Of a stretch of 28,629 bases of DNA, positions 22,344 to 28,629 are shown one piece after another. Each line of letters opens with the position of its first letter. The first letter of the stretch is position 1. This DNA is from Patescibacteria group bacterium (GTDB lineage: Bacteria > Patescibacteriota > Minisyncoccia > Minisyncoccales > Staskawiczbacteraceae), in contig JAHIEB010000039.1 in assembly GCA_018894075.1 (NCBI GenBank), positions 1 through 28,629 of the forward strand, given 5' to 3'. Both the position numbers and the translations under genes were made by a program. The notes under the pieces were generated by a model. That model had not been told where the DNA came from, did no database searches, and worked only from the letters and a program-made list of their open reading frames with translations.

Positions 22344-22419
22344 TGGTGGGCCCGGATGGAGTCGAACCATCCACCTATTGTTTATAAGACAATTGTTCTA
22401 ACCGCTGAACTACGGGCCC
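22344..22419 (-). tRNA. tRNA-Ile (anticodon TAT)
   Basis: Acceptor GGGCCCG/CGGGCCC, D-arm GTTC/GAAC, anticodon stem ATTGT/ACAAT with loop CTTATAA, T-arm GATGG/CCATC, encoded CCA. TAT reads the AUA codon, which most bacteria read with tRNA-Ile(CAT) modified by TilS. Its first 45 nt also encode the end of the upstream HTH protein. Confidence 0.9.
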
Positions 22420-23076
22420 ATATTTCTCCGAAATAGCTTTTATCGCCATTAGTATCTTCTCTGATAATCTAGCATTTCCTATGCCAAGCGTGCAAGTTCC
22501 ATGCCCAAAACGGCCCTTGTGGTTTATATTATACGAGAAAGTGTTTTTGATATATGGTTTGATAAATTGCGTGGTTGGCACTCCTATCACCTCTGACCAA
22601 AAAGAAATTTCTTTATTTATATCCATGTCGCTGTATAGATGGAGTTGAACATGAAATTTCTGTTTAGGAACTTTGAGAGATTTCATCAACCAAAGAGCAA
22701 AGAATTTAATTATCGAAGGATCTGTGTTTGATAGATAAAGCGACGAATTAGCAGTTTTAAGACCTTCACCCCAATAAAGAAAGACGCCCGCCATATAAAG
22801 CTCCTTATTAGTAAAAGGAAATAATTTTCTTTTCTCGTTATTTAAACAATAGTTCAGTCTGACTTCTTTCTTCTTCCGTTTTGTTTCTCTGCACCTTTCA
22901 ATTCTAATCTGGCTATTATCTCGGAGCTCCCTTATCCTCGCCTCAGGAAGGGGATAAGATTTTAGCCAGGAGCTAAGCGTGCTTTTACTGACATGAATGG
23001 CTTGTTTTATTTGGCTGTAGCTCATTCCTTGCTCGCGTAGATTTAGAGCTTTATTTTTTAGATCAAAATATGCCAT
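22375..23076 (-). CDS. HTH protein with LAGLIDADG-like domain, 3' end inside tRNA-Ile
   Basis: A 233-aa protein. Residues about 12-42 form a helix-turn-helix (GMSYSQIKQAIHVSKSTLSS). A basic linker follows (ETKRKKKEVR), then a domain starting KELYMAGVFLYWGEGLK (92-107) with LSNTDPSIIKFFALWL. The shape of that helix, small and hydrophobic residues ending in an acidic Gly motif, resembles a single LAGLIDADG helix, but the resemblance is weak and the assignment is inferred. The last 14 residues (GPVVQRLEQLSYKQ) and the TAG are translated tRNA-Ile sequence, through the anticodon loop. A candidate extended -10 is at 23121-23129. It is the first gene of a - strand run with two tRNAs, rluA-like and rplS. 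Confidence 0.7.
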   Translation of the reverse strand: MAYFDLKNKALNLREQGMSYSQIKQAIHVSKSTLSSWLKSYPLPEARIRELRDNSQIRIERCRETKRKKKEVRLNYCLNNEKRKLFPFTNKELYMAGVFLYWGEGLKTANSSLYLSNTDPSIIKFFALWLMKSLKVPKQKFHVQLHLYSDMDINKEISFWSEVIGVPTTQFIKPYIKNTFSYNINHKGRFGHGTCTLGIGNARLSEKILMAIKAISEKYGPVVQRLEQLSYKQ

Positions 23077-23120
23077 ATTGAACGAATATCCTTATCGTGG
23101 TATTGAGGACTCCCAAGTTC

Positions 23121-23129
23121 AGTATAACA
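23121..23129 (-). promoter_or_regulatory. Extended -10 promoter of the HTH/tRNA-Ile run
   Basis: Minus strand TGT-TATACT, with a weak -35 TTGCTC 17 nt upstream. Predicted leader about 37 nt. Confidence 0.45.
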
Positions 23130-23149
23130 GGCAGTACACTAAAGAGCAA

Positions 23150-24976
23150 TTATCCCTTTTTTATAATTTTTTCAAACTCCTCTCTTTCAATCGTTTCTTT
23201 TTCCATTAAAGTTTTGGCCAGCTTGTCTAGGAGTTTTCTCTTTTTGGTTAAGATACTAGTCGCTTGTTTTTCAGCTGATCGGATGAATTTATCAACCTCA
23301 CCGTCAATTTCAGAGGCTACTTTTTCAGAATAGTTTCTCTGCTCTGAAATCTCTCTTCCCAAAAAGACCATATCGTCTTTCTCTCCGAATGAGACAGGCC
23401 CCAAGGCAGACATCCCGTATTCTTTAACCAACTTTCTGGCCAAGTCAGACGCCCTTATTAAGTCGTTTGAAGCTCCTGTCGTTATCTCCTTAAAAGCCAG
23501 CCTCTCTGCGCTGTACCCACCCAATAGCGTGGCCATTTCAGCCAAGAATTCTGTTTTTGACTTGATTCTCTTTTCTTCAGAGGGCATTTGCAGGGTGTAT
23601 CCTGCTGCCATTCCCCTGGCGATAATAGATATCTTTCTTATTGGTTCAGATCCGAAGAAGGAGGAGGAAACTAAGGCGTGGCCCGCTTCGTGGATAGCTG
23701 CAATACCCTTTTCTTTTTTAGACAAGATATGGCTTTTTCTCTCCGGCCCAAGCAGCACTTTTTCAATTGCTTCTAAAAACTCAGGCTGGTTTATCTGGGT
23801 TTTGTTTTTTCTGGCGGCCATTAAAGCGGCTTCATTGGCAATGTTGGCTAAATCAGCTCCTGAAAACCCGGGAGTCCTTTCTGCTATCTCTCTTAAATTA
23901 ACGTCAGAGCCCATGGGTTTTTGCTTTGAATGTATTTTCAATATATCTTCTCTGTCACGGACATCCGGAGGGTCTAAAACTATCTTTCGGTCAAACCTGC
24001 CGGGCCTCAATAAGGCAGGATCTAAAATATCTCCTCTGTTAGTCGCTGCCATAACAATGACATTGTTTTCTCTCTCAAACCCGTCCATTTCAACTAATAT
24101 CTGATTTAGGGTTTGTTCTCTTTCATCGTGTCCTCCTCCTATGCCTGCCCCTCTGTGCCTGCCGATAGCGTCCAGCTCATCAATAAAGATAATTGCCGGA
24201 GAATGTTTTTTAGCTGTTTGAAACAAGTCTCTTACCCTGGCAGATCCCACTCCCACGAACATCTCAACGAACTCTGACCCTGAAATAGAGAAGAAAGGGA
24301 CATTGGCTTCTCCTGCTACAGCCCTGGCCAGCAAGGTTTTCCCAATGCCGGCTGAGCCCAAAAGAAGAACTCCTCTTGGGATTTTAGCTCCCATAGCTAG
24401 ATATTTCTTTGGGGATTTTAAAAAGTCAACAATTTCTATCAGTTCTTCTTTGGCTTCCTTTAACCCGGCCACGTCTGTAAAAAAGATTTTGTCTTTTGAT
24501 TTTCCCTCTGTGCCGAATAAGCGCGCTCTTGATTTTGTGAAGTCAAAGGTCTGCATGGCTCCGCCTTTTGTCTGCTTAAATATCATCCAGAAAAAGATTC
24601 CAAAAACTAAGAGAGGGAGAATGCCGAAGATTAAAATAGGGGAAAGCCAGGACCAGACGCTTGGGCTGGGAGTTTTTACCTCTGCCTCAATCGAGCTAAG
24701 CTTTTCGGGATCTGCTCCAAGTTCAGTCAGATTCTGGACATAAGAGACGCCGGTTTCTTTTTCAGAAACAGACTTCTTGCTATCCTTGTAAACAATATCT
24801 AGAACATCGCCGCTTACTGTTATTTTTGAAACTTTATCCTGATTGATGTCTGATACAAGCTGGGTTATAGGTATGATGGGGACCTCCTCGGAAGGAAGAT
24901 AGCTTATACTGAATAGGCCACCCAGCACCAAAAAGATAACGATTATTATGACGAAATTCTTAAGGAATGGATTCAT
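23150..24976 (-). CDS. ftsH: ATP-dependent zinc metalloprotease FtsH
   Basis: Membrane AAA+ protease for membrane and regulatory proteins. The 607-aa product has two membrane helices (about 8-26 and 117-140) around an external domain. The AAA module has Walker A GSAGIGKT (about 206-213), pore loop FVEMFVG, Walker [10 protein letters not shown] and the SRH with [18 protein letters not shown]. The M41 peptidase domain has the zinc motif HEAGH near 427. Walker A fits GxxGxGKT but differs from the usual GPPGTGKT. ATG 24976 was chosen because the promoter (24993-25021) lies upstream of it and downstream of the earlier in-frame ATG. The leader is about 10 nt with no Shine-Dalgarno. It diverges from the gene at 25106. 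Confidence 0.96.
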   Translation of the reverse strand: MNPFLKNFVIIIVIFLVLGGLFSISYLPSEEVPIIPITQLVSDINQDKVSKITVSGDVLDIVYKDSKKSVSEKETGVSYVQNLTELGADPEKLSSIEAEVKTPSPSVWSWLSPILIFGILPLLVFGIFFWMIFKQTKGGAMQTFDFTKSRARLFGTEGKSKDKIFFTDVAGLKEAKEELIEIVDFLKSPKKYLAMGAKIPRGVLLLGSAGIGKTLLARAVAGEANVPFFSISGSEFVEMFVGVGSARVRDLFQTAKKHSPAIIFIDELDAIGRHRGAGIGGGHDEREQTLNQILVEMDGFERENNVIVMAATNRGDILDPALLRPGRFDRKIVLDPPDVRDREDILKIHSKQKPMGSDVNLREIAERTPGFSGADLANIANEAALMAARKNKTQINQPEFLEAIEKVLLGPERKSHILSKKEKGIAAIHEAGHALVSSSFFGSEPIRKISIIARGMAAGYTLQMPSEEKRIKSKTEFLAEMATLLGGYSAERLAFKEITTGASNDLIRASDLARKLVKEYGMSALGPVSFGEKDDMVFLGREISEQRNYSEKVASEIDGEVDKFIRSAEKQATSILTKKRKLLDKLAKTLMEKETIEREEFEKIIKKG

Positions 24977-24992
24977 ATGTTTAATAACTAAT

Positions 24993-25021
24993 AGAATAGC
25001 AGAAAAACAGGTCCTTTGCAA
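24993..25021 (-). promoter_or_regulatory. Promoter of ftsH
   Basis: Minus strand TTGCAA (25021-25016), 17-nt spacer ending TGC, TATTCT (24998-24993). Predicted start near 24986. Confidence 0.6.
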
Positions 25022-25029
25022 CTTAGCTA

Positions 25030-25058
25030 TTGACAAAAGTTGAAACATTTGCTATTAT
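25030..25058 (+). promoter_or_regulatory. Strong promoter of the GC-rich orphan gene
   Basis: Perfect TTGACA (25030-25035), 17-nt spacer ending TGC, TATTAT (25053-25058). Start predicted at 25065, so the mRNA begins AGCACATAA, as for the ROK gene. Its -35 lies 8 nt from the ftsH -35. Confidence 0.75.
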
Positions 25059-25105
25059 ATTATCAGCACATAACACACACAGGTAAAACAGAAAGGAGGT
25101 GGCCC

Positions 25106-26071
25106 ATGACGGCCACCAAAAAGAAAGTGAAGCGCCCCGAAAATGGGGGCGGGCCTGAAGGCACTAGCCTTCATGTGCCAGAGGCTGTGGCGGCCAGAGT
25201 TCTGGAAGGGGTGGATCTAGATCATATTCTCCAGATTAAGCCTCCGGACCAGGAAGATATCCGGGCTGAGCGCGAGATGCTGGAGAATGTGGAGGAGTGG
25301 GTCTGCCAGACCCTGAGCCATTTGGCCAATTACAGGACCCGGCGTCTGACGCGAGCTGAGGAGGCCCATCAGTCGCAACTGGAGACAGGCATGGCGGCCG
25401 TGATCCAGAGGCCTGACACCAAGAGATCGGCGTATTTTGCCTACCTCTCCTGGCACATGATGAGTCTGAGTTTCAGCGACCACCATGAGGCAGCAGCCAT
25501 GTGGTGGAGGCTGGAAGACGAGAAACTCATTGAGGAGTGCTCGGCCAGCGACTCCCAGCTCCCAGGAGGCAGGAATGACAGAGGAGAGCCGGACTCCATA
25601 TACCACAGGTACTTTCGCCTGTGGGACTGCTTGGAGCCCTCTGATCTGCGGATCCTGCAGGAGCAGTACAAGGCTTACCGCATCCGTGTCCTAGATGCGG
25701 TGAAGCAGGACAGGCAGAGAAGGTGGGCTGAGCTTGGGGAGCAGGTCACGATCACGCTTCAGCAAGCCAAGGAGGGGCAAGACGGGCTGTTCGGCTTGGA
25801 CATCCCAGTCCGGACCATGGAAGGCAAGTCCCCGCTTCAGGGCGGACGGCTCCTGCTGCGCCGCGAGTCCGGCAGACTGACTGTGAAAGACGTGGTCAAT
25901 ATGGTCGGCCACGGCGGAATCGGATCCTTTGAGGATAGGGTCCGGGAGAAAATCATTGGCGAGCAGGTTTCTCTGCCTGCTGATGACACCATGCAGTTGA
26001 AGATCGCAAGGAACGGCCCGTCAGCCTGGCTGTTCTCCCAGATTGTAGTCTGGGGCCTGAATAACGTGTGA
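25106..26071 (+). CDS. Unknown GC-rich soluble protein, 321 aa
   Basis: No signal peptide or membrane helix. The start is Lys-rich (MTATKKKVKRPENGGGPEGT). The middle is helical with many Trp, Arg and Glu (EEWVCQTLSHLANYRTRRL, SAYFAYLSWHMMSLSFSDHH). The end has DIPVRTMEGKSPLQGG, RLLLRRESGRLTVKDVVNMV and WLFSQIVVWGLNNV. I recognise no family. AAAGGAGGT lies 5-6 nt before ATG 25106, the best Shine-Dalgarno in the window, which rules out the longer frame. The gene is much richer in G and C than its neighbours and has a strong promoter and terminator of its own. The build suggests high expression. Confidence 0.75.
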   Translation: MTATKKKVKRPENGGGPEGTSLHVPEAVAARVLEGVDLDHILQIKPPDQEDIRAEREMLENVEEWVCQTLSHLANYRTRRLTRAEEAHQSQLETGMAAVIQRPDTKRSAYFAYLSWHMMSLSFSDHHEAAAMWWRLEDEKLIEECSASDSQLPGGRNDRGEPDSIYHRYFRLWDCLEPSDLRILQEQYKAYRIRVLDAVKQDRQRRWAELGEQVTITLQQAKEGQDGLFGLDIPVRTMEGKSPLQGGRLLLRRESGRLTVKDVVNMVGHGGIGSFEDRVREKIIGEQVSLPADDTMQLKIARNGPSAWLFSQIVVWGLNNV

Positions 26072-26125
26072 CTTACTGGCGTCCGAGAAGCCAGCGAACC
26101 AAACCAAACCTGTGTGTGTCAAAAA

Positions 26126-26157
26126 GGACGTTGTTCTCGGCAACGTCCTCTTTTTTT
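26126..26157. terminator. Bidirectional terminator between the orphan gene and rpsA
   Basis: Perfect 8-bp stem GGACGTTG/CAACGTCC with a 7-nt loop, T-run on the + side (26150-26157) and A-run at 26121-26125 serving the - side. The rpsA stop overlaps the + T-run. Confidence 0.9.
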
Positions 26158-27205
26158 ACTTCAGTTTTAAACTCATCCTGTATTCTCTGGGCTCTATTGA
26201 GATTATTTGAAACTCGTACTTTTTATCTTGCTCTAAAGCCTCCTCCATTTTAGCCTGTGACCCGAACTCCGATATATGGCACAATCCCTGGATTTTATCT
26301 TCTATCTGGATAAAAGCTCCGAATGGATTAAGCTTTGTCACCTTTCCCTGGACCACGTCTTCCTTTTTATACTTTTTCTCTATATCCTCCCATGGGTTTT
26401 TCTTTAGAGACTTTAAAGAAAGGAACACCTGGTTGTTTTTGATATCAATAATTTCAGCCTGCACTATCTGCCCTATCTTTACCACATCAGTCGGGTTTTC
26501 AATCAGTTGCCAGTCAAGTTCTGAAATATGGATAAGTCCCTCTATTTGGGGGGTGCCCTCGACAAAAGCAGGGAATTTAACAAAAGCTCCGAAGTCTGCA
26601 ATGCCGGATATTTCTCCCTCCACTTTATCGCCCCTGTTATAGCTCTTAAGTATTTCTTTTATCTTTTCTTCGCTCTTTGCTTTTTCAGAAAGAATTAACT
26701 TGTTCTCTTTAGCCAGCAAATCTAGGACTTTGACTTCCAGTGTCTGACCGACGAACTTTTGTAGCTCTTTTAATATCTTCTGTTTGTCAGCGTCTGTCAC
26801 TCTGGGATAATGTTCAGGAGAGAGCTGGGAAACAGGCAGAAAGGCAGACAATCCTTCAACTGTAGTCAAGAGTCCCCCTTTATTCACGCCAGTAATCTTG
26901 ACCGGGAATAATTCTCCATTGTCTTTTATTTCCTGAAGCTTTTTCCAGCTTATCTGCTTTGCAGCTTCCTGCAGGGACAATTCAATATATCCATCCTCAT
27001 TTTCAAGATCTACAACTTTGGCATAAATCTTGTCCCCCTCTTTTAGTTTTTTTATAATATCCTTGGCAGCATAGAACTCCCTGCCGTATATGATACCGTT
27101 TCCGTATCCTTCCAAATTAATAAACAAAGACGACCTGTCTCTGCCCACAACTATGCCCTCTAAAATAGACCCCATTGATATCTGCCCTTGATTTTCTTCT
27201 TTCAT
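26156..27205 (-). CDS. rpsA: 30S ribosomal protein S1 (four S1 domains)
   Basis: S1 holds mRNA on the small subunit, mostly through U-rich leaders. The 349-aa product has four S1-type OB folds: about 10-78 (GSILEGIVVGRDRSSLFINL), 95-165 (more diverged), 184-266 (GDKVEGEISGIADFGAFVKF then GLIHISELDW) and 277-349 (DVVQGKVTKLNPFGAFIQIE then GLCHISEFG). E. coli S1 has six. ATG 27205 was chosen over an earlier in-frame start because that lies upstream of the promoter (27272-27277). The leader has a large hairpin and a U7 run touching the ATG, with no Shine-Dalgarno, a set-up that would suit control by S1 itself. Confidence 0.92.
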   Translation of the reverse strand: MKEENQGQISMGSILEGIVVGRDRSSLFINLEGYGNGIIYGREFYAAKDIIKKLKEGDKIYAKVVDLENEDGYIELSLQEAAKQISWKKLQEIKDNGELFPVKITGVNKGGLLTTVEGLSAFLPVSQLSPEHYPRVTDADKQKILKELQKFVGQTLEVKVLDLLAKENKLILSEKAKSEEKIKEILKSYNRGDKVEGEISGIADFGAFVKFPAFVEGTPQIEGLIHISELDWQLIENPTDVVKIGQIVQAEIIDIKNNQVFLSLKSLKKNPWEDIEKKYKKEDVVQGKVTKLNPFGAFIQIEDKIQGLCHISEFGSQAKMEEALEQDKKYEFQIISIEPREYRMSLKLK

Positions 27206-27270
27206 AAAAAAATAACGGTTCTTAATTATTATTCCCAAAAAAGCTGAGCCATTAAAACAGGCTTTTTGGG
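27206..27270 (-). promoter_or_regulatory. Structured U-rich leader of rpsA
   Basis: On the minus strand CCCAAAAAG pairs with CTTTTTTGGG (one bulged T) around an inner GCC/GGC region (27270-27234). Then follows an A/U-rich stretch and a U7 run directly before the ATG. Confidence 0.5.
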
Positions 27271-27271
27271 T

Positions 27272-27277
27272 ATTATA
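27272..27277 (-). promoter_or_regulatory. -10 element of rpsA
   Basis: A perfect TATAAT on the minus strand (27277-27272). No good -35 at normal spacing. Start predicted near 27265, at the beginning of the leader hairpin. Confidence 0.45.
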
Positions 27278-27316
27278 AATATACACGAAACTGTCCCTTT
27301 GTTCAAGTGCGAGGCC

Positions 27317-27345
27317 TTGTTTCAAGCATTAAATAATGCTATTAT
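27317..27345 (+). promoter_or_regulatory. Promoter of the metallo-hydrolase operon
   Basis: TTGTTT (27317-27322), 17-nt spacer ending TGC, TATTAT (27340-27345). Start predicted near 27352, leaving about 7 nt before the ATG. Confidence 0.6.
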
Positions 27346-27358
27346 TAGATATAAACAT

Positions 27359-28003
27359 ATGGCAAAAATCAGCTGGTGCGGACAATCCTGCTTTCAAATC
27401 GCTGTTTCTAACTCCAAGGACCATTCTGCCCAAATAGTCATTGATCCCTATGACGAGAAGCTTGGCTTAAAGGTTCCCAATCTATCAGGAGAAATTCTGC
27501 TCATAACCCACGACCACCCAGACCACAATAATATCAAGGCAGTGAAAGGAGATCCTTTTGTTATTTCTACACCAGGAGAATACGAGGTTAAAGGGGTCTT
27601 TATTAAAGGCATTAGTGCAGACCATGGCGAAAAAAGAGGAAAGATAATAATATATACTATGGAAGCTGAAGGATTGAGATTCTGCCATCTTGGAGATTTA
27701 GGGCAAAAGGAGCTTTCTTCTGATCAATTGGATCAAATAGGGCTAATTGATGTTTTGATGATTCCTGTGGGAGGGACATATACTATTTCTGGCCAAGAGG
27801 CTCAAAAGATAATTTCCCAGATAGAGCCAAAGATGGTAATTCCTATGCATTATGATATAAAGGGGCTGGAATTAAAGCTTGACGGAGTGGATAAGTTTTT
27901 GAAAGCAATAGGAAAGCATTCTGTTATTCCGCAGGAAAAACTGCTGGTTAAGTCAAACTCCTTGCCAAAAGACGGAACAGAAGTAGTTATTCTTCTACCA
28001 TGA
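27359..28003 (+). CDS. Metallo-beta-lactamase fold hydrolase (UlaG-like, COG2220)
   Basis: A 214-aa protein of the MBL superfamily. The zinc motif THDHPDHNN gives His51, His53, Asp55 and His56. Further ligands are likely in GEYEVKG, FCHLGDLG and IPMHYD. It resembles the Zn-dependent UlaG-type group, whose substrates vary widely; none can be assigned. ATG 27359 is about 7 nt after the predicted transcription start, with no Shine-Dalgarno. An earlier in-frame start lies upstream of the promoter. Its TGA overlaps the next gene by ATGA, and gyrA follows, so the three are probably one operon. Confidence 0.88.
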   Translation: MAKISWCGQSCFQIAVSNSKDHSAQIVIDPYDEKLGLKVPNLSGEILLITHDHPDHNNIKAVKGDPFVISTPGEYEVKGVFIKGISADHGEKRGKIIIYTMEAEGLRFCHLGDLGQKELSSDQLDQIGLIDVLMIPVGGTYTISGQEAQKIISQIEPKMVIPMHYDIKGLELKLDGVDKFLKAIGKHSVIPQEKLLVKSNSLPKDGTEVVILLP

Positions 28004-28308
28004 TAAAAAAGCTTCAGGACCTGCCTTTAGAAAAAAGAAAAATGATTCTCTGGGGGGCGGTCGTCTTATTGGGGCTAATCTTTTTAATCTTTTGGTTTAA
28101 AACCACAGTTTATAGATTGCAAAAAATGGGCGATTTCGGGGAGGCACTGGCTCCGGCAGGAGAGATAATAAACGAAGCTGGAGAAAATTTTAATGATGTA
28201 ATGGAAGGAGCAAACTTTTTAGAAATGACCCCCGAAGAGCTAGAGCAGTTAAAAGCTGACGCCAGCCCCGAAGAATTAGAGGAGATACAAAAAATGATGG
28301 GAGAATAG
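28000..28308 (+). CDS. Small membrane protein, unknown, 102 aa
   Basis: A basic N-terminus (LEKRKMILWG), one membrane helix at about 17-33 (GAVVLLGLIFLIFWF), then an acidic, probably helical tail (TPEELEQLKADASPEELEEI). No family recognised. It is joined to the metallo-hydrolase by an ATGA overlap and ends 3 nt before gyrA. Its place suggests co-expression with gyrA rather than a known role. Confidence 0.7.
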   Translation: MIKKLQDLPLEKRKMILWGAVVLLGLIFLIFWFKTTVYRLQKMGDFGEALAPAGEIINEAGENFNDVMEGANFLEMTPEELEQLKADASPEELEEIQKMMGE

Positions 28309-28311
28309 AAT

Positions 28312-28629
28312 ATGGTTAAAAAAGAAGAAAAAAATACAGATATAGGAGAAGTAAGACCCCGGGATATAGTGCAGGAAATGCAGGAGTCATACATTGACTA
28401 TGCCATGTCTGTTATAGTGGCCAGAGCTCTACCTGACGTAAGAGACGGCCTAAAACCTGTCCATAGAAGAATCTTATACGCCATGCTTGAAGAAGGATTG
28501 AGGCATAGCGCCAAATTCAGGAAGTCAGCGACAGTGGTGGGTTCTGTCTTGGGAAGATATCATCCCCACGGAGACGCGGCAGTTTATGAGTCATTGGTCA
28601 GAATGGCTCAGGATTTCTCTTTAAGATAT
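28312..28629 (+). CDS. gyrA: DNA gyrase subunit A, N-terminal part (runs off the window)
   Basis: The first 106 residues are present and the frame is open to the window edge. The breakage-reunion domain start is clear: [33 protein letters not shown], then the quinolone-determining region [20 protein letters not shown]. By alignment Ala89 stands at E. coli Ser83 and Glu93 at Asp87. The catalytic Tyr lies beyond the window. ParC cannot be fully excluded from this part, but the sequence is gyrA-like. A weak GGGAGA lies before the ATG. Confidence 0.88.
   Translation, partial: MVKKEEKNTDIGEVRPRDIVQEMQESYIDYAMSVIVARALPDVRDGLKPVHRRILYAMLEEGLRHSAKFRKSATVVGSVLGRYHPHGDAAVYESLVRMAQDFSLRY

Noticed and set aside
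1..28629. TGA recoded as glycine, as in Absconditabacteria and Gracilibacteria
   Set aside because: TGA is a clean stop for infB, rbfA and the metallo-hydrolase, and no conserved gene has an in-frame TGA.
1..28629. CRISPR array, prophage or insertion sequence
   Set aside because: I found no regularly spaced repeats, cas genes, phage structural genes or transposase frames. The only multi-copy elements are the two direct repeats and short palindromes.

Overview
The window looks like chromosome from a Candidate Phyla Radiation (Patescibacteria) bacterium, most likely a Parcubacteria-type lineage. This is inferred from gene content and architecture; there is no rRNA here to confirm it. Supporting signs are an IF-2 with no N-terminal region, a membrane pyrophosphatase, RNase Y, short and tightly packed genes, operons that mix tRNA and protein genes, LAGLIDADG-type ORFs beside tRNAs, and AT-rich spacers. 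The standard code fits: TGA ends rbfA, infB and others, and no gene reads through TGA.

Layout. 1-6.8 kb: tail of an unknown gene with its terminator, then nusA-hppA-tig-clpP (TAATG overlaps) and rny, all +. 6.8-8.1 kb: DUF192 protein and an RNase III homologue (-). 8.1-8.8 kb: tRNA Pro and Gly (-) diverging from tRNA Arg and His (+), then a 48-residue membrane protein. 8.7-10.8 kb: a cytosolic-looking HtrA (-) and a GC-rich ROK kinase (+). 10.8-14.7 kb: a + strand run of tRNA-Arg, a His-rich membrane protein, tRNA-Ser, DUF4446, infB, rbfA, a LAGLIDADG endonuclease, tRNA-Cys and tRNA-Leu. 14.7-19.1 kb: an accessory region with an unknown - strand gene, gene remnants, three disrupted genes (methyltransferase, PH-domain protein, ComEA-like) and an imperfect direct repeat on both sides. 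19.1-20.2 kb: a small GC-rich orphan and a HIT protein. 20.2-25.0 kb (-): ftsH, an HTH/LAGLIDADG-like gene running into tRNA-Ile, tRNA-Val, rluA-like, rplS, four tRNAs and a 3D-domain exported protein. 25.0-28.6 kb: a GC-rich orphan (+), ribosomal protein S1 (-), a metallo-hydrolase, a small membrane protein and the start of gyrA (+).

The conserved genes serve transcription and translation (nusA, infB, rbfA, rplS, rpsA, 14 tRNAs), protein folding and quality control (tig, clpP, ftsH, htrA), RNA decay (rny) and ion-gradient energetics (hppA). Almost every promoter I can see has an extended -10 (TGN before the hexamer). Several genes start within about 10 nt of the predicted transcription start, whereas a few GC-richer single genes carry clear Shine-Dalgarno sites.

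The most unusual points are: two nuclease-like ORFs whose last codons and stop lie inside the following tRNA, so that tRNA processing should cut their messages; an RNase III homologue that lacks all five catalytic acidic residues examined; a repeat with partly compensated base pairs flanking a decaying island; and hairpin plus U-tract leaders just upstream of nusA, rny, the 3D protein and rpsA.
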